Shown piece after piece: positions 23,934 to 32,264 of a stretch of 33,645 nt of DNA (within the stretch, counting starts at the first letter, position 1; every line of letters begins with the position of its first letter). The translations under genes and the position numbers were made by a program. The stretch covers positions 1 through 33,645 of the forward strand of contig JAAEPL010000516.1 of assembly GCA_024232675.1 (NCBI GenBank). Direction: 5' to 3'. The DNA is from Planctomycetaceae bacterium. Its GTDB lineage: Bacteria; Planctomycetota; Planctomycetia; Pirellulales; Pirellulaceae. The notes below the pieces were generated by a model. The model ran no database searches. It saw only the letters and a list, made by a program, of their open reading frames with translations, and had not been told where the DNA came from.

Positions 23934-25639
23934 TACCCTGCCTTTTTATCCAACCATTGACGAATTGTGGCTGCTGCCGCATGTGGGTTATCCCGACACC
24001 ATTGATCCAATTGATCACGCATTAAATGCTGGGTTGTCACATCTAGTGGCGATTCAACTTGGGAACTGGTTACGAATTCCCCCCTGCTCTTTACTGAGAA
24101 ATGCGGCGTTGGCATTTCGGCCCGACGAGAGGCCGACGATGTGGCCTCCGTAACGCTTGGAGGTTGGTAGGTTCGCTCTGCTGTTTCAGAACTGAGATTA
24201 ACGGTCTCTGGATTGGGCGTGGATACTGCGCCTTGACGCCCTTTACCAAAAGGTCGAATAAATATAATCAAGCACAAACTGCCGCCGATGAGAGTCAACC
24301 AAACCCACTGCCCTGCCCACTCCTCTGCGGGCTTATCCCCTGCGGTAATCGACTCGGGAAAGTGAATTTCACGATCGACCGTGACCACAAAGTGTTGACT
24401 GGCTGGTAACTCACCCGCTGGAACCAGCGGTTTAACTTTTTGCTGGATATCTTCTTTTAATTGTTGAAAGATCGTTTGCCGTTGTTCGGTGGCAGTGAGG
24501 CCTTCCGCGTTGGCATTTTCGATATTCTGATTCACAAAATACTTCACGCAGCGTTCGGGAATTCCAATCGACACATTCACGTACTTGACCATCGGTCCCG
24601 CTGACTCGGTCGTTTCAAAGGTGCCATTTGCTGCGGACTCGGTCGTCTCCGATACCACCTTGGGTGATTCCAACTTCTCCACATTCCCCTGCACATTGGT
24701 TGCCAAACTGAAAAAGCCCCTTAATCGCGAAGGGGTTGTGGACGGCATGTTGGATTCAAATTCACGATGGGTCATTTTCTGAATGACCATCGGTTTACTA
24801 TGTATTTTTCGTTCATCACGGATCCGTCTGACGACGGGGTCAATCATCACTTCCACATTGACTCGAATCCCAGGATAGGCCGCTAGCGCACTACGAATCT
24901 TCAACTCGTATTTGCGTTCCGCCTGCATTTGCGCCATTTCGTGCGGTTGAAATTTCTCCGCATCACTGGCAATCACACCTGTATAAGATTTGCTCGAAAA
25001 CGTGTCGATAATCGTAATGTCATCCGGTTGCAGACCTGCCACGGCTCCGCACACCGTGTCCCGAATCGCTTTCACCTCGGACAGATTCAGATTTCGATTT
25101 TCTGCTGGACCGACATTCACAATGGCCGTTCTCTGCATGTCTTCGAAGGGCGAACTGCCGCTCGCCTCGTCGTATTCCACCATGGCTCGATCGACAAAAC
25201 GCAATTGTAAAACCATGTCTCGAATGGTTCTTTTTTTGCGATTTAATTGCACCGCCCTTAGTTGCTGGCGAGTTTGAAAGATCCCTGCCGCGGAAGTGAC
25301 TTCGGCTTGACTCTGCAAATCTCGCGGCACCGCGCCGTGATCAGCTAAAGCCTTTAGATAGGCGCCGCGAAATTGTCGTGGCACGCATACCTGCGTCCCC
25401 CGAATTTCATATTCGTTTAGCCCTGATTTCCCGAACGCAACTTGCATTAAACCGACCTCATCAGGGGTCAGTACGCGCGACTCGAATAGTGATATTTCCG
25501 TCGGAGACGAGAACTTCTGATTGGCGATAACGGAAATTAAAGTCAGTGCCACCAAAGTCACAACTCCCCAACGGGCCGCTGTCGGACGTTCGCGAAACCA
25601 ACCTGCGAGAGAACTTCCCCATTCTTGCCAAGATTTCAT
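23933..25639 (-). CDS. fliF: FliF, MS-ring protein
   Basis: 568 residues, a usual length. It forms the membrane ring at the base of a flagellum. A first helix lies at about 24-43 and a second at about 447-468. Between them are the YscJ/FliF ring-building domains, with LFESRVLTPDEVGLMQVAF and GAYLKALADHGAVP, and the ERKYELKIRSALAAYPGIRVNVEVMID segment. The C-terminal tail RDNPHAAAATIRQWLDKKAG is the FliG-binding motif, well kept. The RBM3 collar region is divergent, with TTESAANGTFETTES low complexity. This is a FliF rather than an SctJ lipoprotein, since there is no lipobox. Confidence 0.9.
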   Translation of the reverse strand: MKSWQEWGSSLAGWFRERPTAARWGVVTLVALTLISVIANQKFSSPTEISLFESRVLTPDEVGLMQVAFGKSGLNEYEIRGTQVCVPRQFRGAYLKALADHGAVPRDLQSQAEVTSAAGIFQTRQQLRAVQLNRKKRTIRDMVLQLRFVDRAMVEYDEASGSSPFEDMQRTAIVNVGPAENRNLNLSEVKAIRDTVCGAVAGLQPDDITIIDTFSSKSYTGVIASDAEKFQPHEMAQMQAERKYELKIRSALAAYPGIRVNVEVMIDPVVRRIRDERKIHSKPMVIQKMTHREFESNMPSTTPSRLRGFFSLATNVQGNVEKLESPKVVSETTESAANGTFETTESAGPMVKYVNVSIGIPERCVKYFVNQNIENANAEGLTATEQRQTIFQQLKEDIQQKVKPLVPAGELPASQHFVVTVDREIHFPESITAGDKPAEEWAGQWVWLTLIGGSLCLIIFIRPFGKGRQGAVSTPNPETVNLSSETAERTYQPPSVTEATSSASRRAEMPTPHFSVKSRGEFVTSSQVESPLDVTTQHLMRDQLDQWCRDNPHAAAATIRQWLDKKAG

Positions 25640-25702
25640 ATACGGCTTGCCCTGTCGTTACGGCTTTAGTTTGCTGTGGATAATTCGTTCGACTGACAAA
25701 GG

Positions 25703-26290
25703 CTATGCAACGCGACGTTGGGACGAAGTGCGGCCTGACAAATCCAATTGGATGGCACAGCCTCCAACGGGGCATTTCAAGTCAACGGCACGATCAACCG
25801 AAATCAACTGACGTGTAAATTCCCAAGCCTCAGAAGCTAACAATTCTCCGGACTCTACCGACCGACTGTCACACCCGATTTCCAATTCGATACCGTGCGA
25901 CAGAGATCCCAAAGTTAATTCAATGGTGGAACCACGCTCAACTCGCGTGGCTAGTTCCATCAATAAACACCAGATGCCTAAATAGTCATTTTCGAAGAAA
26001 ACGCGGCCCTGCCCGTTTCCAAAACAACTTACGCTGAGCTTCACATCCAAACTTGAAAGTAAGCCCTCCAAGTCCGTCGCTAAGTCATGAACCAACTTTT
26101 CCACATTGCGCGATTGGTATCGGGAGCCCGATTGCAAGTCGCTGTGCAACAACTGAACGAGCATGAACTTCTGATCAATGCAAAGATTTACCGGAGCGAT
26201 GGGTTTGATGCCCGATAAACGATTTCGAAAAATCTCGGCAAGGCTCTGCCAGGCTCGGATGTCGGGTGTCGAAATTTTTGAGTAGTTCAT
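25703..26290 (-). CDS. Unknown protein at head of export operon
   Basis: 195 residues from the ATG at 26290, which has AGGG eight bases upstream; the track's TTG start at 26311 is less likely. It lacks a signal peptide and helices that would span the membrane. A helical region (about 65-85, SRNVEKLVHDLATDLEGLL) leads into alternating strands, a FFENDYLGIWCLLMELA helix, ELEIGCDSRS, and CPVGGCAIQLDL near the end. The layout faintly recalls a histidine-kinase-like ATPase fold with ATP boxes worn away, but that is speculation. It is 63 bases upstream of fliF and in the same direction, so probably in its operon. Confidence 0.65.
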   Translation of the reverse strand: MNYSKISTPDIRAWQSLAEIFRNRLSGIKPIAPVNLCIDQKFMLVQLLHSDLQSGSRYQSRNVEKLVHDLATDLEGLLSSLDVKLSVSCFGNGQGRVFFENDYLGIWCLLMELATRVERGSTIELTLGSLSHGIELEIGCDSRSVESGELLASEAWEFTRQLISVDRAVDLKCPVGGCAIQLDLSGRTSSQRRVA

Positions 26291-26579
26291 GCGAATCCCT
26301 GCTTGAATCAACTGTGCGTTTCATCAACTCGTCTTCGCCATGCCGGTCATCCTGACCAACTTCTTTAGGCGAAGTCGCAGATATCTACAAGAATTTCACA
26401 AATACTGTCAATCCAGTATTTCGAGATTGCAAACGAAAGCGGTGCTATCGCTGCTCACAGGCAGGCTGCCAGCGTCTACTGTGGACGCCAAGAATCGTGC
26501 GAAGAGGAGACAGTCACGTCACTTTCCGCGCGGACTGCGGCGGCAGAGAAGCAGCCAACGTAATTAACGGAAATTTATG

Positions 26580-27398
26580 CTAGCCAATGATATTGGCGCC
26601 GGAACTGGATAATTGGGACATCATCCATTCACTGAGGTCACCCAATACTTGATTCGGCAATTGATCGGCCACGGGATATTGCCGCAAAGTCACATCAAAA
26701 CCGGCAACGTGCAGTAACTTCAATTGATGACAAAGATTTGACTCCGGAAAATAGACAGAGCGTCTACCGTGAGCCCAAAAAACCGGAACATCACGACAGT
26801 CACGCCAATTGCCCAAAGGGTTGAGATTGGCTGGCAAACTGCCGTTCAAAGACGCGACTCCGGCAAACCAATTCGGCCGCTTCAGGGCGATCCGGTAAGC
26901 CATCGTTCCGCCATTCCCTTGCCCGGCAATAAAGATCCGTTGCTTATCGATATTAAACCGAGCAGCGACGGTATCAATCTGCCAAGCTACCTGGTTAATC
27001 ATCCACTCAATGGCTTCGGATGTTTGCAGCCAGCCATAGGAACCATCTTGATCAAGTCGCTCCGTTCCAGCCAACGATACGCCGAGGTAGTTCCGATCGC
27101 TGATTTTCGGCATCACCTCATCAAGGTGTTGATGACTGGAGCCATTAGGATGCAGCCAAATTAAAAGCGGATACGCGTACCGACTTTCGTAATGCACGGG
27201 CAAAAAGATAGAACTTGGGCTTCGGTAAGATGAGGCACTTGCTCCATTAGTGATCCCCAAATGCCTCGCCATATGATCGCCTTCCGAATCGACGCGATCA
27301 GAAGAGGATCCTCCAACTGACGAATCACTAGAGAGCTCACAAAGTTCGGAGTGGGACTTGCCCATGCCAGCGAGGGGCCCAAGCTTGATGCGGTTCAT
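26580..27398 (-). CDS. Esterase-fold protein without catalytic triad
   Basis: 272 residues. After a serine-rich, polar N-terminal extension (1-60) there is a phospholipase/carboxylesterase-type alpha/beta hydrolase: PLLIWLHPNGSSHQHLDEV, then DKQRIFIAGQGNGGTMAYRIAL, then SLNGSLPANL. Where the nucleophile motif should be G-x-S-x-G, the sequence is G-Q-G-N-G (Gly161 in place of Ser). The acidic position after WAHGRRS and the histidine position in YPVADQL are also replaced. It therefore appears catalytically dead by sequence, yet the fold is well preserved. It may be a binding or regulatory protein. No signal peptide. Confidence 0.8.
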   Translation of the reverse strand: MNRIKLGPLAGMGKSHSELCELSSDSSVGGSSSDRVDSEGDHMARHLGITNGASASSYRSPSSIFLPVHYESRYAYPLLIWLHPNGSSHQHLDEVMPKISDRNYLGVSLAGTERLDQDGSYGWLQTSEAIEWMINQVAWQIDTVAARFNIDKQRIFIAGQGNGGTMAYRIALKRPNWFAGVASLNGSLPANLNPLGNWRDCRDVPVFWAHGRRSVYFPESNLCHQLKLLHVAGFDVTLRQYPVADQLPNQVLGDLSEWMMSQLSSSGANIIG

Positions 27399-27673
27399 TG
27401 TCTAATCGTTCCTTGCTCCGCCACAATCAAAATCAAATCTCTTCGGGTTCTAAGTCAGTCCAATCTAAAAGTCAACTGCAGGAGATAATGCGGCTTGTGG
27501 CGCACAGGGAGTTGCCATCATTCGGGGCACTTCAGCCATGAATTTTTTCTGCTAGCAACCAAAAGTTGATAGCGTTTATGGTGCGACAATCGCATGATTG
27601 AATGTTTCTAGCTTGGGGCGTAGCCGAGTAGTCCGCAACGCAGCTTTTTCTTCTGCCGAGCCACTCACCCCAT

Positions 27674-28468
27674 TTAACGATCGCCAAAATAATCGGCCCA
27701 TGTCTTTGGCGTTTCGTAAACACGCACGCACGCCAGACGTAATTGGCCGTCGTCCAGGTCGACCAACGCGGGCTCCAACATCCTCCATATGACCATGGCG
27801 ATATTTTCCACACTGGGGTTTAAGGACTGAAAAGCTGCGACTTCGACATTAAGATTTTTGTGGTCCAATTCGTCGATGACTTGGCTTCTTACGAGCGATT
27901 CAAATCCCTCCAATGAAACAACCGGCTTTTGTTCATCGGGAGTCCCTTCCAAGGTCACTTTCAGAAGGTAATTGTGTCCGTGGCCGTGCGGGTTGTTGCA
28001 TTTGCCAAACACCCGCAGATTCTCTTCGGCAGACAACGCTGGGTTATGCAGTCGGTGGGAAGCTGAGAACTCGAATTGCTGGGTAATTTGGATCATGGTT
28101 TCGTTTTTGCTGTGAATGGAATATTCCAGGAAGGGCGTGACACCAAGCGTCAGTTTTTCGATGCGGCAGTTGTCTGGGAAGGCACCCTGTATTGCCTGGA
28201 ACGCAAACTGGATCAATGCTTCCGCCGTCTCAGGAGGTGGCGACTCGCAACAGGGGCGAATCACTTTATTTCGCAACGCGTCATCGATCAACTTTATGTT
28301 GCAAAGGTATCCGCTGTCGGTTTCCAGTTCGCCGGCCAACTGACAACGAAATACGAGGTGGGGTGAAAGGGCGGTCGCGGTGGGCCAACCACCCCACGAA
28401 TTGGTAACCGGGCGTTGGCTGTGCCCTGGTAATAAATTGAATCGGACTTCACGTGTGAGATGGATCAT
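27674..28468 (-). CDS. Tandem 6-pyruvoyl-tetrahydropterin synthase
   Basis: 264 residues from the ATG overlapping the SDR stop (ATGA). The C-terminal half (about 125-264) is an intact PTPS/QueD domain: QFEFSASHRLHN (zinc ligand His138), FGKCNNPHGHGHNY (catalytic Cys157; zinc ligands His161 and His163), VIDELDHKNLN, and VYETPK near the end. The N-terminal half (about 1-120) has the same strand pattern (LVFRCQLAGELETDSGYLCN) but lacks the Cys and His set, so it is a degenerate copy. The enzyme makes 6-pyruvoyl-tetrahydropterin from dihydroneopterin triphosphate; QueD activity for queuosine is an alternative. The operon with phhA favours pterin synthesis. Confidence 0.88.
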   Translation of the reverse strand: MIHLTREVRFNLLPGHSQRPVTNSWGGWPTATALSPHLVFRCQLAGELETDSGYLCNIKLIDDALRNKVIRPCCESPPPETAEALIQFAFQAIQGAFPDNCRIEKLTLGVTPFLEYSIHSKNETMIQITQQFEFSASHRLHNPALSAEENLRVFGKCNNPHGHGHNYLLKVTLEGTPDEQKPVVSLEGFESLVRSQVIDELDHKNLNVEVAAFQSLNPSVENIAMVIWRMLEPALVDLDDGQLRLACVRVYETPKTWADYFGDR

Positions 28469-29175
28469 TGGAGACTGACCTTGATGGTTTGACCGCTGCT
28501 GTAAACCATGCCTTGCCCGCAAGCCACTTCGATCAGGGCGGCCACGTCATCCGGAGAAACGCATTGTTCGGCTGGAAAATCGGCAAACAGTCCCCGCAGC
28601 ATAGCGGTTTCAACAGCTCCAGGTCGAATGGCATAGCAGCGAATGTTGTGCTCACGCCCTTCGTTGGCGAGGGCTGTGGTGAACAATTCGATCCAGGCTT
28701 TGGTGGCACCGTAAAGACTAAACCCGGGAAAGGGATCCACAGCGGCCGTTGAAGAGAGGTTGACGATAATGCCCCCGCCCTGAGATTTCATGTGTTCCCA
28801 GATCGATCGCGTGGCGTAGTAGACGCTTTTCACATTGACGTTGATGCAGCTTTCAATCGCCTCATCAGACATTTCATCTAGGGGGGCACAAGGTGCCATC
28901 GAGGCGTTGTTAACAAAGACGTCAACCTGTGACATCTCCGCGATGGCTCCCTCCACGAAACTTCGTGCTTCGGCAGAACAATTCAAATCGGCAACGAACG
29001 TGTGGATATGATCAGGGCTGGAGAACGTCGCGATTTCGGATTTAGCCTTATTCAGGCGATCTTGGTCACGTCCGCAGATGGCCACCTGCCCACCCTGCTT
29101 GGCGAATCTTATTGCAGTCGCGAGCCCCACTCCATTGGTGCCGCCACTAATCACACAGTTTTTGGGATTTTCCAT
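28465..29175 (-). CDS. Short-chain dehydrogenase/reductase
   Basis: 236 residues from ATG 29175; the track start is a TTG seven codons earlier. Classical SDR: NAD(P) motif SGGTNGVGLA (about 10-19), NNAS, catalytic Ser in NLSSTAA and the YGATK active-site Tyr-Lys pair. AICGRDQDRL after strand 2 suggests NADP preference (Arg after Gly). It is coupled to PTPS by ATGA overlap and lies downstream of phhA. A sepiapterin-reductase-like step, making tetrahydropterin from the PTPS product, is the most economical inference, though SDR substrate specificity cannot be read from sequence. Confidence 0.85.
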   Translation of the reverse strand: MENPKNCVISGGTNGVGLATAIRFAKQGGQVAICGRDQDRLNKAKSEIATFSSPDHIHTFVADLNCSAEARSFVEGAIAEMSQVDVFVNNASMAPCAPLDEMSDEAIESCINVNVKSVYYATRSIWEHMKSQGGGIIVNLSSTAAVDPFPGFSLYGATKAWIELFTTALANEGREHNIRCYAIRPGAVETAMLRGLFADFPAEQCVSPDDVAALIEVACGQGMVYSSGQTIKVSLQ

Positions 29176-29310
29176 CGACGAATTTCTGCCTTGCAAGAAC
29201 GGTCAGTATTTGGGCTTAACTGTACAAAACCGCGCTGTCTTCACAGCACAATAATATTCCATTGTTTAACGGATCGGTCTCGAACTGTTAACCGTTCTTC
29301 CCCGCGCGGG

Positions 29311-30231
29311 CTAATCGTCCACTTTGGCGTTCAAGAAAGAGCTCAAATCTTCGGGATTGGCACGCGGTTCTCCTCCCGCCGTGTTATCCAATTTGCCTTC
29401 ATGCAACCAACTTTCCAATTGATCGACGAGATCGAAGAGATGGTCAAAGGAATCCACGATAAAGAGCAATTCTTGGAAATGGTCAATTTCAAAGTACTGA
29501 TTAATCACCCATTCCAATCGAATGGGGTAGCGCTGAACCTGGGGTGATTCAATCGAATGTTGAATTTCTGCCAACGAGCTTAATAAACCACTGCCATAAA
29601 CTTTAAGCTCGCTGCCTTGCTTCATTAAGCCGAACTCGATGGTGTACCAGAAAAACCGTGCCATCGCGCGAATATTGCTTTCTACAATTTTATCGCGGGC
29701 AGCAAGATCGCTCTGATTGAGTTGTTGCGCTCGTAAGGCGGCCGTCTTGGCGACTTCGCCAAACCGCACCAATACATCAGCAAATCGCTTATCGGTGTGC
29801 ATGGGAACATGCCCTGCGATATCGTGAAAAATATCGGGTTCCGGCAAGTAATCCAGTTTGTTGCCTTCGCGAATCGTAATCGTGGTCGGAAACTGACGCT
29901 GTCTCAAGCAGTCAAAGAAGATGTAAGCGGGCACGTACCCCGCCACCGCCTTTGCCTCGAAAGCCGTGAGCGGTTGCAGATACTTGTTCACGTCTGCCAA
30001 ACGCGGGACGGATTGTGGATCTAACATCAAGTTATCCACACCATCCATAAATTTGCTATTTGCGTAGGATTCCCACAAGGGTCGAATCCGCGCATACAAA
30101 CGACGCCAGGTCTCCTGATTCTCGTCGCTGTACAATTCGTAGGGTTGGTGAATGAACATATCACCGTTCTGCTGCGCGTTCTCGATGAAGGGGGCCTTGG
30201 TTGTGGTCAGGCCGATGTCTACAGTCGCCAT
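29311..30231 (-). CDS. phhA: Phenylalanine 4-hydroxylase
   Basis: Iron- and tetrahydropterin-dependent conversion of phenylalanine to tyrosine. 306 residues with catalytic domain only, no regulatory ACT domain, as in other bacterial forms. Motifs: LDYLPEPDIFHDIAGHVPMH with iron ligands His136 and His141, and FFWYTIEFGLM with Glu199. The His-to-Glu distance is about 58 residues, larger than the roughly 40 of well-studied family members, so there is an inserted helix (LNQSDLAARDKIVESN). It heads a minus-strand run with the SDR and PTPS genes, 135 bases away. A weak TATAAT box lies upstream. Confidence 0.93.
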   Translation of the reverse strand: MATVDIGLTTTKAPFIENAQQNGDMFIHQPYELYSDENQETWRRLYARIRPLWESYANSKFMDGVDNLMLDPQSVPRLADVNKYLQPLTAFEAKAVAGYVPAYIFFDCLRQRQFPTTITIREGNKLDYLPEPDIFHDIAGHVPMHTDKRFADVLVRFGEVAKTAALRAQQLNQSDLAARDKIVESNIRAMARFFWYTIEFGLMKQGSELKVYGSGLLSSLAEIQHSIESPQVQRYPIRLEWVINQYFEIDHFQELLFIVDSFDHLFDLVDQLESWLHEGKLDNTAGGEPRANPEDLSSFLNAKVDD

Positions 30232-30305
30232 GCTGGAGATTTCACTGTTAACTAGGTATTGGATTTGGAAGTTCTGTGCGGACCGCCGAATTTTCGTCAG
30301 TCGGA

Positions 30306-30311
30306 ATTATA
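30306..30311 (-). promoter_or_regulatory. Candidate phhA -10 box
   Basis: A perfect TATAAT on the minus strand, about 75 bases upstream of the phhA ATG. No good -35 is found at 16-18 bases, so it may need an activator or be chance. Confidence 0.3.
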
Positions 30312-30679
30312 TCGACAGTTCTGGCTCCTGCGCACCTTCGCGCGGAGTTTTTAGCACACTAAACTCGTTATCTTATCAATAAATCCGGCTCCGACCGGCC
30401 CGTCGACGTGTATTTCCCCTACCTTTTCACCAAAGGTTATTAATATGCCAAGCAATCGCTGCCTCGGGAGAGTGCCTCGAAAATGCCCCATTCGCATGCT
30501 GCGAGCTGGGAAACACAATTTTCGTGATGGCGGACTCCCTAAACCGCCGGAGCTGGTGAGGCACCCCGTTGCCGCCAGGGTGGGTGGCTAAACGCCGACC
30601 AAGAGTGGGCCTTCCGCAAACAACACTCGATCTCCTCAGGAGGTATCGGGTAGAACGCAAGAAAACGAACCGCTCAAAA

Positions 30680-30694
30680 CTAATAACCCGTTCC
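30680..30694. repeat. Direct repeat copy 1 before scoA
   Basis: CTAATAACCCGTTCC, matching copy 2 at 14 of 15 bases. The two are spaced 30 bases start to start, close to three helical turns, which is the arrangement of a regulator binding two sites on one face. Confidence 0.5.
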
Positions 30695-30709
30695 CAATTA
30701 TTTCACTTC

Positions 30710-30724
30710 CTAATAACACGTTCC
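30710..30724. repeat. Direct repeat copy 2 before scoA
   Basis: CTAATAACACGTTCC, ending four bases before the ATG of the CoA-transferase A gene. Binding here would block translation initiation or the promoter, so a repressor site is plausible. Confidence 0.5.
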
Positions 30725-30728
30725 TCTT

Positions 30729-31430
30729 ATGAATAAACTCGTAGCAAACGCTGAGGAAGCGATTCAAGGCGTCGCCGACGACATGACTTTGATGCTCGGA
30801 GGCTTCGGTCTTTGTGGCATTCCCGAAAACTGTATCGCGGCATTAGCCAACTCCAACATCAGCGGCCTAACTTGCATTTCTAATAATGCCGGAGTCGATG
30901 ATTTCGGTTTGGGGCTGCTCTTGCAGAAAAAACAAATAAGAAAAATGATCTCCTCTTACGTGGGCGAAAATGACGAATTTGAACGCCAAATGTTGAGCGG
31001 TGAATTAGAAGTCGATCTCATCCCACAGGGATCTTTGGCAGCTCGCTGTTACGCAGGAGGAGCCGGCATTCCTGCTTTCTTCACGCCTGCCGGTTTTGGA
31101 ACCGAAGTGGCAATCGGTAAAGAGGTACGTGAATTTAATGGCAAACCCCATATCCTCGAATCCGCGTTGACTGCCGATTTCGCAATCGTCAAAGCTTGGA
31201 AAGGTGATCGCTTCGGTAACCTGATGTACAACGGCCCCGCAAGAAACTTCAATCCCGCTATGGCAATGGCCGGCAAGATTACGATTGCCGAGGTCGAAGA
31301 GATTGTTGAGCCTGGCGAACTCGATCCCAATTTCATTCACACACCTGGTATTTTTGTACAACGCATATTTGCCGGCGTGAACTATGAAAAACGCATTGAA
31401 CAACGCACGGTTCAACCGCGGAACCCTTAA
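30729..31430 (+). CDS. scoA: 3-oxoacid CoA-transferase subunit A
   Basis: 233 residues, full length for the alpha chain. Transfers CoA from succinyl-CoA (or acyl-CoA) to acetoacetate. Signatures: MLGGFGLCGIPENCIAAL, ISNNAGVDDFGLG, a GGAGIPAFFTPAGFGT segment, and ALTADFAIVKAWKGDRFGNL. The C-terminus (NYEKRIEQRTVQ) matches the usual KRIE..T tail. Subunit B follows 104 bases later. The ATG has no Shine-Dalgarno site but is preceded by the direct repeats. Acetoacetate or butyrate use (AtoD-like) is the alternative name; SCOT-type is favoured by the sequence pattern. Confidence 0.93.
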   Translation: MNKLVANAEEAIQGVADDMTLMLGGFGLCGIPENCIAALANSNISGLTCISNNAGVDDFGLGLLLQKKQIRKMISSYVGENDEFERQMLSGELEVDLIPQGSLAARCYAGGAGIPAFFTPAGFGTEVAIGKEVREFNGKPHILESALTADFAIVKAWKGDRFGNLMYNGPARNFNPAMAMAGKITIAEVEEIVEPGELDPNFIHTPGIFVQRIFAGVNYEKRIEQRTVQPRNP

Positions 31431-31534
31431 GCCTCAGTCGCTGAACCGTGAAACCGTGGAACCGCAGTGCTAGTGACTTTGCTGCAAAGCCCATCAGATT
31501 ACCCCTAAAAAATCAAACGCTCGGACCGATACAG

Positions 31535-32188
31535 ATGTTAGATAAAATCGGAATTGCCAAACGAATTTCCCAAGAACTTTGTGATGGGTGGTATGTCAAT
31601 TTAGGAATTGGCATCCCCACCTTAGTTGCCAACTATGTGCCCGACGACATTAACGTCGTGTTTCAATCTGAGAACGGCATCTTGGGAATGGGGCCATTCC
31701 CTGTCGATGGTGAAGAGGATGCTGACTATATCAACGCCGGCAAACAAACCGTTACCGTTTTGCCAGGTGGGTGTATTTTCGACTCCAATACCAGCTTTGC
31801 GATGATTCGTGGCCAACACATCCAGCTGACGGTTTTGGGCGCAATGGAGGTGTCCGACAACGGGGACATTGCCAACTGGAAAATCCCCGGCAAGATGGTC
31901 AAAGGGATGGGAGGTGCTATGGATTTAGTGGCCTCGGCTGACAACATCATTGTTGCCATGATGCACACCAACAAAAAAGGTGACTCCAAATTGTTGAAAC
32001 AATGCACGCTGCCGCTCACCGGTGTCGGTTGTGTGAAACGGATCGTTACCAATTTGGCTGTTCTGGATGTTTGCCCCGATGGCTTTCGCTTACTGGAAAG
32101 AGCGCCCGGCGTTAGCGTCGACGAAATTCGCAAAGCGACAGCCGGTCGATTAGTGGTCGCAGGCGAAGTGCCCGAAATTCAGATTTAA
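31535..32188 (+). CDS. scoB: 3-oxoacid CoA-transferase subunit B
   Basis: 217 residues. The ORF track starts at 31448, but the family begins at [15 protein letters not shown], so ATG 31535 is chosen. The catalytic glutamate that forms the acyl-CoA intermediate is Glu46 in [10 protein letters not shown]. Other family marks are [29 protein letters not shown] and GGAMDLV. It forms the active enzyme with subunit A. The 104-base gap between the two genes is longer than usual for this pair but still fits an operon. Confidence 0.94.
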   Translation: MLDKIGIAKRISQELCDGWYVNLGIGIPTLVANYVPDDINVVFQSENGILGMGPFPVDGEEDADYINAGKQTVTVLPGGCIFDSNTSFAMIRGQHIQLTVLGAMEVSDNGDIANWKIPGKMVKGMGGAMDLVASADNIIVAMMHTNKKGDSKLLKQCTLPLTGVGCVKRIVTNLAVLDVCPDGFRLLERAPGVSVDEIRKATAGRLVVAGEVPEIQI

Positions 32189-32214
32189 GACGCATCGGTC
32201 ACCGCAATTCGAGC

Positions 32215-32246
32215 GGCCAAAGAAAAAAACAGCTGACGCTTTGGCC
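32215..32246. repeat. Inverted repeat between convergent genes
   Basis: GGCCAAAG and CTTTGGCC, eight perfect pairs, 16-base loop. It lies between the stops of scoB and the transporter gene. There is no T-run beyond either arm, so it is at best a weak bidirectional terminator. Confidence 0.35.
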
Positions 32247-32264
32247 AGATCTAAAAAGCGGTCC

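Larger units (their letters stand above)
30232..30728. other. Divergent intergenic region, phhA / CoA-transferase
   Basis: 497 bases with no convincing gene. From the left it holds a possible phhA -10 box (30306-30311), an AT-rich stretch, a GC-rich, hairpin-capable island (about 30465-30610), and next to the + gene a pair of direct repeats (30680-30724). The 77-codon minus ORF at 30427-30660 coincides with the island and is probably chance. Confidence 0.5.

Noticed and set aside
30427-30660. 77-codon minus ORF in the phhA-scoA gap
   Set aside because: Coincides with a GC-rich structured island; Arg-rich composition expected from chance reading of such DNA.
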